In this document: positions 1-8,020 of the stretch, one piece after another | Numbering within the stretch: position 1 is the first letter of the stretch | Layout of the letters: each line of letters begins with the position of its first letter | Source of the DNA: UBA11612 sp963976395 | Lineage (GTDB): Bacteria; Pseudomonadota; Alphaproteobacteria; Rhodospirillales; Rhodospirillaceae | NCBI GenBank assembly: GCA_963976395.1 | Contig: CAXBLG010000011.1 | Location: forward strand, 3,282 to 67,281 | DNA length: 64,000 nt | Reading direction: 5' to 3' | The notes under the pieces: model-generated | What the model was told of the DNA's origin: nothing | The model's input: only the letters and a program-made list of their open reading frames with translations | Database searches by the model: none | Program-made: the position numbers and the translations under genes

Positions 1-156
1 TCCTCGTCTAAAGCTCTCGCAAACTGACTCCGCAAGGCCGGTTTCTAAATTAGCCGCCCAACTCGCCTAGGGATAGAATATTTCATCACAGGTTGTATAA
101 TTACCGGGATTGGAAATTCTAGGGTCAAAATACAAACGGCCGAGTACATAGGATCC

Positions 157-954
157 ATGCTGAATACACCGTCAAAAACTGAGGACTTGGCCACGCCGCC
201 GCACATCGTTGTGGTGGAAGACGACCCATATATGCGCGAAGTCCTGGAGATCTATCTGACGGGCGAAGGGTACCGTGTCACCGTAACGACCGATGGCCAG
301 GAGATGCGCAACGTCCTGGCAAGCACGCCCGCACAATTGGTGCTTATGGACCTGCGCTTGCCGGGCGAGGACGGCTTTGTACTCACGCGCTTTCTGCGCG
401 AACAATACAAACTCGGCATCATCATTCTAACCACGCGCAACGACACGGTGGACCGGGTTGTCGGACTTGAATGCGGCGCCGACGACTATGTGACCAAGCC
501 CTTCGAGGAGCGCGAGCTCTTGGCGCGTATTCGCAGCGTTCTAAGGCGCAGCGGTGAGATTGCGACCAACGGCGAGTCTCAGCAAAGTTCTCTGCAAAAC
601 AATGCCAACCGCACAGCGTCCCAGTTGACGTTTCATGGATGCACCCTCGACGAAAAAACCGGCCACATACGTAGGCCCGGTGGGCATGTGGTCGAACTCA
701 CCGGCAACGAGTGCCGCCTGCTCGCATATCTCGTGCGCACCATGGGCAGCGTCCAAAGCCGTGAAGAACTTATGGCCGATGTTTTGATGCGGGTGTGGGA
801 TCCGATGGACCGCAGCATCGACGTTCTCATTACTCGTTTACGACATAAGATAGAGGACGATCCGAAATCGCCCGTTATCATCAAAACAATTCGGAACAAG
901 GGATACATGCTTGCCGAGGAATCCGAAGCAGCATCGTCCTACAACGCCGCCTGA
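157..954 (+). CDS. OmpR/TorR-family response regulator
   Basis: This is a cytoplasmic DNA-binding response regulator of 265 residues. The receiver domain (about residues 16-130) has the acidic pair VVEDD, the phospho-acceptor Asp in LVLMDLRLPGEDG and the conserved Lys in DDYVTKPFE. A winged-helix effector domain (about 155-255) ends in the usual IRTIRNKGY-type hairpin, here IKTIRNKGYML. The receiver resembles TorR more than PhoB (EGYRVTVT and LGIIILTTRND segments). It faces a TorS-like hybrid kinase 17 bp downstream on the other strand, the likely partner. A weak AGGA lies just before the start. A TATAAT hexamer at 96-101 could be its -10 box, but no good -35 is visible. The target genes are unknown. 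Confidence 0.9.
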   Translation: MLNTPSKTEDLATPPHIVVVEDDPYMREVLEIYLTGEGYRVTVTTDGQEMRNVLASTPAQLVLMDLRLPGEDGFVLTRFLREQYKLGIIILTTRNDTVDRVVGLECGADDYVTKPFEERELLARIRSVLRRSGEIATNGESQQSSLQNNANRTASQLTFHGCTLDEKTGHIRRPGGHVVELTGNECRLLAYLVRTMGSVQSREELMADVLMRVWDPMDRSIDVLITRLRHKIEDDPKSPVIIKTIRNKGYMLAEESEAASSYNAA

Positions 955-971
955 TTATTAGCCCCACTCAA

Positions 972-3062
972 TTATGTGCGGTTCCATGCCGCGACTTCGT
1001 CAAGCGCTTGACGCGCAAGATTTTGAACCCGCGGTCCCTCAACATTGACTTGTTGCATGTCGTTGACACGCAGCGCGACCTCTAGCGCCGACGCCGCTTG
1101 CGACAACTGATGTGCACCGGCAATACCAGCACTGCCTTTTAAGCGATGAACAGCCTCCATGGCGTACTTGCGATCTGCATTATTAAGCGCATCGCTTAAT
1201 TCCCGGGCGGCCTCCTCAATGACGAGTATCCACTGCGCTAAAATCGCGCTCAGACGAGCGTCGTCGTCTCCATAAAGAGACTTCAAAGTTTTGAGATCGA
1301 CGGTTTGAGAGTCGCTTGATTTATCATCGAACTGTGCCGAAGCCATCGCACCGCCCGCATCATCACTTACGGGGCCGACTTCTCGCGTCACGCCAACCTC
1401 GTCCGGCACTTCCGCAGCCAAAGACACGTCAAGCCAACGTTCCATCGCTTCTTTCAAAACCCTAATCTCAATGGGCTTAGCAAGATAATCATCCATTCCC
1501 GCAGCCTTACATCGAGAGGCTTCGCCTGGAAGCACGTTGGCCGTTACGGCAATGATTGGAAGGTGCCCGCCTGTCTTCTGTTCATGTTCGCGCACCCGGC
1601 GTGTGAGTTCAAATCCATCCATGCCGGGCATGTGGCAATCGCACAGCAAAAGAACATAACGACGTTCTTCAATCATTTGCAGAGCTACTGTTCCAGTTCC
1701 GGCGACATCGCACGGCAATCCCAAGATTGCGAGTTGCTGTCGCAGAACCTGCTGATTCACCGGATTGTCTTCCGCAATCAGAATAACGCGCCCCTCCGCC
1801 CGAGCCGCGTCCGACGCATCGGGGCTTGGGCTGACACCACGAGCATGGTGCGTAACGAGTGGCCCCTCGCCCGCACCACGAGCAAAACTCCGCGTATCCA
1901 AAACAGCGTCCATCAACGCTGCGCGGTGCATCGGATAAGCCCGCACAGTACGCACTCCATGCTGTATGAGCGAGCGCGCTCCGCCGATGGCATGAGGATG
2001 CAACCAAACAATATGCGGACGACTGCTCCGATTCACTTTCTGCAAGGCTTCGGATACCGCTCCCACCTCCAATTGCTCGGAATCCGGGCCAATAACGACA
2101 ACCGGCGGCGGGGTGTCCGATAGACCGTAATCCGTGCCGCCAAGATCACTCAAACTGCCCGCCACCTTCAGCGTTATTCCAACCTCCCGCATATAGCGCA
2201 TGGCTATTTGAATAGCTGGCTCGTCCGAATTAACGACAATAGCGGTCACGTCTGGCGCGCCGGACCCGCTCGGCTTGCGGCTATCCCCGCGGGCCGAAAG
2301 ATCGAACGGCACATCGACACTAAACCGTGCCCCTCGTCCCGAGATGTTTTCGGCCCGAATAACGCCGCCCATGGCTTCAACAAGATTTCGGCATATGGCA
2401 AGCCCGAGTCCGACTCCCCCTTCGCCACGGGCGCTCACATTTTTGATCTGCGAAAACGGCTGGAACAGAAATGTCTTCAGATTCTCAGGAATTCCGACAC
2501 CAGAATCTTCAACAGCAAAGCGAACTGTCGCGCGCACGTCCGAGGCTTCCACCAACGCAACGGACAGCGCGACACGGCCGGTGTCGGTAAATTTGATGGC
2601 ATTGGAAGCAAGATTCAGAAGAACTTGTCGTACCCGAAGAGGATCACACTTCACGTGGGGAATTTGGATATCGGTCTCGCAAGTCAGGACCAATCCCTTG
2701 GCATCGGCTTGATTGGCCAAAAACTCGGCGCAGTCCTCAACCAATTCGGCAAGGTTGGTGGATTTCAGTTCAAATTCAACCGACGTGGCTTCAAGGCGCG
2801 CAAGGTCGAGGACATCGTTAATAATACGCATAAGAGCCGCGGAAGACTCTTCAGCTGTGGCAATTATCCTGCGCTGCTCATCGGTAAGTGAGGTGCTCGA
2901 CAAAATTTCGAGCATCCCAAGAACGCCCGAGAGCGGCGTGCGAATTTCATGACTCATCGCCGCCCACACGTGCGCCGTTCCAAGATGAGCCCCGGCGCCC
3001 GACTCCGCTCCGGCAGCACCCATTCGTTCGCTCTCGTTCTCGTTCTCCTCAGTGCCGCTCAT
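972..3062 (-). CDS. Soluble hybrid histidine kinase (HisKA-HATPase-pseudoREC-REC-HPt)
   Basis: This is a phosphorelay kinase of 696 residues from an ATG with GAGG five bases upstream. A GTG 18 bases further out is possible but has a poorer site. Domains in order: HisKA with the H-box AAMSHEIRTPLSG near residues 34-46, HATPase with GVGIP and GLGLAICRNLV, a receiver-like segment (about 270-385) without a clear phospho-Asp motif, a true receiver with LLCDCHMPGMDG and the distal Lys in DYLAKP, and a C-terminal HPt domain with HRLKGSAG. This HK-REC-HPt order matches TorS/ArcB-type kinases. No membrane segment or sensor domain precedes the H-box, so it must sense in the cytoplasm or through a partner. 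It converges with the TorR-like regulator at 157-954. Confidence 0.88.
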   Translation of the reverse strand: MSGTEENENESERMGAAGAESGAGAHLGTAHVWAAMSHEIRTPLSGVLGMLEILSSTSLTDEQRRIIATAEESSAALMRIINDVLDLARLEATSVEFELKSTNLAELVEDCAEFLANQADAKGLVLTCETDIQIPHVKCDPLRVRQVLLNLASNAIKFTDTGRVALSVALVEASDVRATVRFAVEDSGVGIPENLKTFLFQPFSQIKNVSARGEGGVGLGLAICRNLVEAMGGVIRAENISGRGARFSVDVPFDLSARGDSRKPSGSGAPDVTAIVVNSDEPAIQIAMRYMREVGITLKVAGSLSDLGGTDYGLSDTPPPVVVIGPDSEQLEVGAVSEALQKVNRSSRPHIVWLHPHAIGGARSLIQHGVRTVRAYPMHRAALMDAVLDTRSFARGAGEGPLVTHHARGVSPSPDASDAARAEGRVILIAEDNPVNQQVLRQQLAILGLPCDVAGTGTVALQMIEERRYVLLLCDCHMPGMDGFELTRRVREHEQKTGGHLPIIAVTANVLPGEASRCKAAGMDDYLAKPIEIRVLKEAMERWLDVSLAAEVPDEVGVTREVGPVSDDAGGAMASAQFDDKSSDSQTVDLKTLKSLYGDDDARLSAILAQWILVIEEAARELSDALNNADRKYAMEAVHRLKGSAGIAGAHQLSQAASALEVALRVNDMQQVNVEGPRVQNLARQALDEVAAWNRT

Positions 3063-3255
3063 ATATCCTCGCCGATCCACGTCTCAGCATAGGCGTCAAC
3101 GCCCCAAGACGCCAAGGCACCCGCAACTCTTAATCCGAAAGGTGTCGTCCAAAGCCAATAAAGCACCATAAATAGCGGCGACGCAGTAGCGCAAAAAAGC
3201 TTGCCCGGCGACACGCGGCAACGAATTTGCTATCTAAAGCGTCTGGAGAATTTAA

Positions 3256-3648
3256 ATGCGCGATATGAGCGAACCACAACGCCCCGCCCGTAATGTTTTG
3301 GGTGGCTCTTTGATCACCTGCTCGGCGAAGCCGATAACCGGTTTTTTTCGTGATGGCTGCTGCAATACAGGGCCGACCGATATAGGTTCACACACGGTCT
3401 GCGTTGTGATGACCGCAGAGTTTCTATCCTTCAGCAAACGTGCGGGCAACGACTTATCCACGCCTATGCCGGAGTATGGTTTTCCGGGGTTAAAGCCTGG
3501 GGACAGGTGGTGCCTCTGTGCCCCGCGGTGGCAACAAGCTTTTGAAGCGGGCATGGCGCCCAAGGTTGTGCTGGCCGCCACTCACGAAGGCGCACTCGAG
3601 CACACCGATCTCGTGGATTTGAAACAACACGCCTTGGATTTAAATTAA
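3256..3648 (+). CDS. DUF2237 family protein
   Basis: This is a 130-residue cytoplasmic protein of unknown biochemical role. It is recognised as DUF2237 from the run of conserved blocks NVLGGSL, TGFFRDGCCNTG, DIGSHTVCVVMT, FLSFSKRAGNDLSTP, EYGFPGLKPGDRWCLC and the C-terminal VVLAATHEGALE. The twin Cys and later WCLC Cys are family features that suggest metal binding or redox chemistry, but I know of no proven function. A GGAG lies seven bases before the ATG. It is convergent with the heme O synthase gene, with only ten bases between the stops. Confidence 0.85.
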   Translation: MRDMSEPQRPARNVLGGSLITCSAKPITGFFRDGCCNTGPTDIGSHTVCVVMTAEFLSFSKRAGNDLSTPMPEYGFPGLKPGDRWCLCAPRWQQAFEAGMAPKVVLAATHEGALEHTDLVDLKQHALDLN

Positions 3649-3658
3649 GACTAAGGGC

Positions 3659-4534
3659 CTAGAGGCCAAAAACCGATAGCGGCACGTGCTTGTCGATCAC
3701 CACCGCCAGAAACACACCGGCCAGATACTGCATGGAAAACAGGAAATTCCGGCGGGCCAAATCTTTCGACGGATCGCGCACCAGTTTCCAGTTCAGCCAT
3801 AGGAAACGTGCGCCGAACCCCGTCGAAACGACGGCGTAGAGCCAACCAAGCTCGCCAAACACCACCGGCAGCAAAGCCGAGCCCACTAGGACCACGGTAT
3901 TGGCGAATATCCATTTAGCGCACACTGCATCGCCGGCGATTACCGGAAGCATGGGCACCCCAGCCTTCGCGTAGTCGTCTTTAATCAAAATCGCGAGCGC
4001 CCAGAAATGAGAGGGCGTCCACAAAAATAGGGTAATGGCCATCAGGGCCGGTAAGAGCCAGATACTCGGGTCTACCGCCGCAGCTCCGGCCAATACGGCA
4101 AAACTTCCTGCCGCGCCGCCGATGATGATGTTGGTCCAATGCAGCCGCTTCAGCCACACCGTATAGACAATGCCGTACACAAACGCGCCAAGAAACAGAT
4201 GCAGAGCCACAACCCAGTTAAACGCCAGCAGTGCAATGACACAGCCCGATAGCAACAATGTGCCCGCAAACCACAGCGCACGATTGGCATCCTGCACCGT
4301 GCCGGTAACCAGCGGCCGGTTGGCCGTGCGCGGCATCAGCCCGTCTATATCTCGGTCGTAGAATTGGTTAAAAACGGCAGACCCGGATGAGCCCAGCAGC
4401 ATCGCCACAAAGAGAATCACCAGCTGCCAAGCATCGACATGCTGGGCGACGGCTGCGTAGCCCGCCATGGCGCTCACGGCGATCAAAAAGCCGATCCGGA
4501 GCTTCATAAGCTCGATGTAACTGCGGAATTGCAT
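3659..4534 (-). CDS. ctaB: Protoheme IX farnesyltransferase (heme O synthase)
   Basis: This integral membrane UbiA-family prenyltransferase adds a farnesyl group to protoheme to make heme O, the precursor of heme A for the aa3 oxidase encoded nearby. At 291 residues it has the usual length, with about eight to nine hydrophobic segments. The first Asp-rich motif is visible as NQFYDRDIDGLMPRT followed by RPLVTG, and the ATTITGAAAG-like family core appears as NIIIGGAAGSFAVLAG. It is the last gene of a minus-strand group (47-residue peptide, DUF420, COX1-like protein, this gene) that diverges from the cox structural operon. No heme A synthase or Surf1 gene is in the window. Confidence 0.93.
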   Translation of the reverse strand: MQFRSYIELMKLRIGFLIAVSAMAGYAAVAQHVDAWQLVILFVAMLLGSSGSAVFNQFYDRDIDGLMPRTANRPLVTGTVQDANRALWFAGTLLLSGCVIALLAFNWVVALHLFLGAFVYGIVYTVWLKRLHWTNIIIGGAAGSFAVLAGAAAVDPSIWLLPALMAITLFLWTPSHFWALAILIKDDYAKAGVPMLPVIAGDAVCAKWIFANTVVLVGSALLPVVFGELGWLYAVVSTGFGARFLWLNWKLVRDPSKDLARRNFLFSMQYLAGVFLAVVIDKHVPLSVFGL

Positions 4535-4564
4535 GGGCTCTTTCTGCTTAATTCCCGAATGCGC

Positions 4565-6061
4565 TTATTCGGCGCCGGCTCCGATCTCAGAATCGGAGGC
4601 TCTCACGGGGCTTGCGGTATCACCTCCGCCGCCCATTGCCAACAGCATTCGCCCCGCCAGCACCACGAATATGACACCGCCAATGACCGCGATGACGCCT
4701 CCCAGGCCCATCATGGACATGGTCACAACCTTCCAACTGCTATCCAAGCCCTGCGCCGCCCCCGCCGTTTTGCGAACCACGCCGTCTAGCCCGGCCAGGT
4801 AAAGGCCCAGGGAATGCAAGAATTGTCCCCCGCCAAGCAGCAGATACATGGCGGTCCGCAGACCTCTCCGGGGTGAGCGGAGCCCAATCAAGGGCAGAAA
4901 CAGCGCAAAATAAAGCGCAATAAAACCAAGGGTCACCGCAATCAGCATCGCGTGATAGTGGCTTGGGGTACGCGTATCCACGGATCCTTCGAAAAATCCA
5001 AGAACCCCGCCAAAAGCAAATAAACCAAGGGCGGCGGCCATGCCTATGGCCTCGGGTGCCCCGTGCAGCAGATCGGCACGGCGCTTGTATAGGAGAGAAA
5101 CGACACTCCCCAGCAGAACGGCCGATGGCACCGGCAATGCAAACCAGTACATATAGGTGAACGCCATTCGCTGGGTTGGATCACCGCCCTGATAGGTGAG
5201 GTAAAGCAACGGCCCAACTGCCGCGCCGGCCACCATGATCAGGACTAGGCCCTTGAACCACGATTCCTTAATCGGCGTTTCGCCCAATGTAATGCGCGAG
5301 AGCATGTAAAAAGCGCACAACATAAGGACGGTGTTGGCGAATTGCAGAACATGCCCGCCGCCCCACATAACGTACTCATTCGTTCCGACAGCACCAGCAT
5401 TCAGAGGAATAGTGAGTGCGGCTGCAGCCACACAAACTAAGCTGATGAGATAGATGACCCCCGCCGCTGCGACCCCGAATGCAGACGCCTCCACTTCGCG
5501 CATGCGCACTATAAGCGCCAGAAGACGGAGCACCGGCAGAGCTAGGCTCAAGGCGAGCATCGCAAGGCCAGCATAAAACAAGGGATGGATGAGCACCGGG
5601 ATATAGTTGTTCAGGGACGGTTCGCCTAAATCGGCAACCGCAGGCGCCAACATCATCAAAAGGCTTAAACTCGCCACATAAACTGCTGTTTTACCAGTGA
5701 TTATTCCAATAGCGCCCATTTCTGATCCGCGCCGGTCTGCACACTGCGCGGTCGCGAGCACCGTCATTGCGCCATGAACCCCCATGTACCAAACCACAAA
5801 GGCAAAAGTGACGTGCGCAACCAGACCTTTTTGGAAGAAGGTTTCCCCGATCCATGGGAGAAATAGCTCGGAGCCCGGCACCCGCGCCAAAGCCAATAGT
5901 AGAGCCATGAAACCGGCCAAGCCGAGGGCCGCTAGAGGCAGAATCACCCAGCCCCGAAGTTCACTTGCTAGATGAGGCGTTAACTTTCCGGCGATTGTGC
6001 CGTCCACGGCAACATCGACCGGCGGCGGCATCGCCCGCGCGAAGATTTCTTTATCGTCCAT
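4565..6061 (-). CDS. COX1-like heme protein lacking the CuB His pair
   Basis: This polytopic membrane protein of 498 residues has roughly twelve hydrophobic segments and is related to subunit I of heme-copper oxidases. Likely heme ligands are present: H83 in the second helix (GLVAHVTFAF), H237 in the WGGGHVLQF motif of helix six, and the H368/H370 pair in TPSHYHAML, matching the HxH of helix ten. The adjacent HH pair of helix seven that binds CuB is absent; the corresponding segment reads FTYMYWFALP. It is therefore probably not a working oxygen reductase on its own. It sits between DUF420 and heme O synthase genes, which points to oxidase biogenesis or heme handling. The role is inferred. 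Confidence 0.7.
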   Translation of the reverse strand: MDDKEIFARAMPPPVDVAVDGTIAGKLTPHLASELRGWVILPLAALGLAGFMALLLALARVPGSELFLPWIGETFFQKGLVAHVTFAFVVWYMGVHGAMTVLATAQCADRRGSEMGAIGIITGKTAVYVASLSLLMMLAPAVADLGEPSLNNYIPVLIHPLFYAGLAMLALSLALPVLRLLALIVRMREVEASAFGVAAAGVIYLISLVCVAAAALTIPLNAGAVGTNEYVMWGGGHVLQFANTVLMLCAFYMLSRITLGETPIKESWFKGLVLIMVAGAAVGPLLYLTYQGGDPTQRMAFTYMYWFALPVPSAVLLGSVVSLLYKRRADLLHGAPEAIGMAAALGLFAFGGVLGFFEGSVDTRTPSHYHAMLIAVTLGFIALYFALFLPLIGLRSPRRGLRTAMYLLLGGGQFLHSLGLYLAGLDGVVRKTAGAAQGLDSSWKVVTMSMMGLGGVIAVIGGVIFVVLAGRMLLAMGGGGDTASPVRASDSEIGAGAE

Positions 6062-6127
6062 TAAACCGGTCCAAAGTTCCGAGCCCGTTCTGGCGGCTGG
6101 CCACGACTGAAATCTCCCGAGACCAGA

Positions 6128-6559
6128 TCACGGATTGGCGGGATAAACATGATAAAGGATGACATAAATCAGCACACCGGTCACCGTAACGTAAAGCCAG
6201 ATGGGCAAGGTCCAGCGCGCGATCGTCTTGTGGCGGTCAAACCTCCCATGCAGCGCCCGCCAAGCCGTCACGACAACCATTGGCGTCACGATGGTCGCCA
6301 AAATCACATGGCTTACAAGCATTGTGTAATACACCGGCACGGTCCATCCGGTGCCCGGAAACACAAAGATCGGCGCCGAGAAATGGTAAATAAGGTAAAA
6401 AACAAGGAATACCGCCGAAACCGCGATGGCCGAAAGCATGACCTTCTTGTGAGCCTCGCGGCGACCGCTGCGAATCATCATAAAGCCGATGAGCAGTAAG
6501 ATCGTAGAAACCGTGTTTAAAACGGCATTCACATGAGGAAGTATCTCTGCTGCGGTCAT
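6128..6559 (-). CDS. DUF420 (CtaM-like) membrane protein
   Basis: A 143-residue protein with four predicted membrane helices. It matches DUF420, whose Bacillus/Staphylococcus member CtaM is needed for heme-copper oxidase assembly. Visible family features are the start near HVNAVLNTVS, RREAHKKVMLSA, and the paired His-containing helices with LVSHVILA and FDRHKTIARWTLPIWLYVTVTGVLIY. It is 66 bp upstream of the COX1-like gene on the same strand, so the two are probably cotranscribed. The genomic setting next to aa3 oxidase genes supports an assembly role, although function in proteobacteria is inferred. Confidence 0.82.
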   Translation of the reverse strand: MTAAEILPHVNAVLNTVSTILLLIGFMMIRSGRREAHKKVMLSAIAVSAVFLVFYLIYHFSAPIFVFPGTGWTVPVYYTMLVSHVILATIVTPMVVVTAWRALHGRFDRHKTIARWTLPIWLYVTVTGVLIYVILYHVYPANP

Positions 6560-6670
6560 GACCTAAGACTTCTCAAGAGCGTATTTAGGGGCGGGTGGCG
6601 TCAAGCACAGAGCGCCACAAAATGGGATCTTAAAGTGAATTCTGAAGAAGGACGCCTTTAAAGTGAAATC

Positions 6671-6814
6671 TTAAGGCCCCTTGATCGCCGTCTTTAAAAT
6701 AAAACTGACGTACATGAACAAGGACACAGACGCGACGGCAATGCCGAAAAGGATCAAGCGCAAGCGCTGAGCTTTGTCGCGTGAAGTCGGCTGGTTGTTG
6801 TCACTATTTTGCAC
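6671..6814 (-). CDS. Small single-pass membrane protein (47 residues)
   Basis: A short reading frame starting at GTG with AAGG about eight bases upstream encodes 47 residues. A polar N-terminus (MQNSDNNQPTSRDKAQ) leads into one hydrophobic helix of about 23 residues (LILFGIAVASVSLFMYVSFIL) and ends KTAIKGP. The basic residues before the helix predict that the N-terminus stays in the cytoplasm. It lies between DUF420 and the divergent cox operon, on the same strand as DUF420. Small one-helix proteins are common parts or assembly factors of oxidases, so a cytochrome oxidase role is plausible. I do not recognise a named family. Confidence 0.55.
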   Translation of the reverse strand: MQNSDNNQPTSRDKAQRLRLILFGIAVASVSLFMYVSFILKTAIKGP

Positions 6815-7134
6815 GGCACACCTTGCAATAAGCGGGTCAATAAACTGACCCTAGCTACTCAGGCCAGGAGAAAGGCATTTGGTGCAGCTTATGTAGCCGA
6901 GGCTGAGCGCTCAGGAAACCCCTTCCGGACCCTGTTCACACCCGCCTTCGCGGCTTTACGGGCTGGAAGCGTTCGGTTAGTCTCCCGCCGGGGCAGATGA
7001 GGTTGGCCTTAAGCGGGCGGTTAAGGTCCGGGGCTGCGGCTCAAAAAATTGAAAAACCTCGTAAATATCGGTTGAACCCCCTGGCCGGGCCGCTTAAACG
7101 ATTGGCCGCCTACGGGCTACAATGGAGACTAAGT
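6815..7134. other. Divergent promoter region of the oxidase locus
   Basis: These 320 bp separate the minus-strand assembly genes from ctaC. They contain a near-palindrome, GGGTCA (6834-6839) and TGACCC (6846-6851) separated by six bases, flanked by AGC and GCT. It could be an operator or a hairpin. Open frames here lack coding character and are treated as spurious. No convincing -35/-10 pair was found. Confidence 0.4.
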
Positions 7135-7980
7135 GTGAGTCGTGTGATTCTGGCGATTGCCGCCGCCCTTTCGAGCATCTTTTATGCCCTTCCCGGCTTT
7201 GCTGCTGACTACGCGCAAATGCCTACCCCGTCATTTCCAAAGGAATGGCAGCTGGGTTTCCAAACTCCGGTAACGCCGGTCGCCGAGCGTTTGATGGATT
7301 TTCACACTCTGCTGATGTGGGTGATTACCGCCATTACGGTGTTTGTGCTGATCCTGCTGCTGATCTGCATCTTCCGTTACAATGAAAAGGCCAACCCGGT
7401 TCCGGCTAAGTGGTCGCATAATACTCTTATTGAAGTGATCTGGACGGCTGTGCCGGTTTTGATCCTGGTCGCAATCGCTATTCCTTCTTACCGCCTTCTC
7501 TATTTCATGGACCGCGTCGAAGAAGCCGATATGACCATCAAAGTCACCGGCAACCAGTGGTTCTGGTCTTATGAATTGCCGGAATACGACATTTCCTTCG
7601 ACTCATTGCCACTTCCCGACGATCAGATCGACTACGAAGCAGGCCAGCATCGCCAGCTTGAAACCGACACCCACGTTGTGCTGCCGGTGGACACCACGAT
7701 CCGCATCCTTTTCACGTCTAACGACGTGATCCATGCCTGGGCGGTCCCTGCATTTGGCGTAAAACTCGACAATATGCCGGGCCGAATCAATGAAACCTGG
7801 ACCCACGTAACTCAGGTAGGCCGCTACTATGGCCAATGTTCCGAGTTGTGCGGTGTTGAGCATTCGTTGATGCCCATCGTTGTTGACGTGGTCAGCAAGG
7901 AAGAGTTCCAGCGATACGTCGAACAGCAGCAGGCGGGAATTAACTCCGCCTCGGATACACAAGTCGCCATCGCCCGCTAA
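7135..7980 (+). CDS. ctaC: Cytochrome c oxidase subunit II (aa3 type)
   Basis: This subunit carries the CuA centre that takes electrons from cytochrome c. The GTG at 7135 is chosen as the start: GGAG lies seven bases upstream, and the product (281 residues) then begins with a clean signal peptide ending near ALPGFAA. An upstream ATG at 6997 would add 46 residues without that logic. Two membrane helices follow (LLMWVITAITVFVL and LIEVIWTAVPVLIL). The periplasmic cupredoxin domain has NQWFWSYE, the His of NDVIHAW and the CuA loop YYGQCSELCGVEHSLMP with both Cys, the His and the Met. It is the first gene of the ctaC-ctaD-Cox11-ctaE operon. Confidence 0.96.
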   Translation: MSRVILAIAAALSSIFYALPGFAADYAQMPTPSFPKEWQLGFQTPVTPVAERLMDFHTLLMWVITAITVFVLILLLICIFRYNEKANPVPAKWSHNTLIEVIWTAVPVLILVAIAIPSYRLLYFMDRVEEADMTIKVTGNQWFWSYELPEYDISFDSLPLPDDQIDYEAGQHRQLETDTHVVLPVDTTIRILFTSNDVIHAWAVPAFGVKLDNMPGRINETWTHVTQVGRYYGQCSELCGVEHSLMPIVVDVVSKEEFQRYVEQQQAGINSASDTQVAIAR

Positions 7981-8020
7981 TTAATTAAGTGCGGTCACAA
8001 AAATTCGGAGAACAACGTCC

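Noticed and set aside
1563..2891. Long plus-strand frames (186 and 227 codons) opposite the hybrid kinase
   Set aside because: They are antisense shadows of a kinase with complete motifs and have no domain-like sequence.
6997..7134. N-terminal extension of 46 residues on ctaC
   Set aside because: The GTG at 7135 has a good ribosome site and gives a proper signal peptide; the extension shows no coding character.
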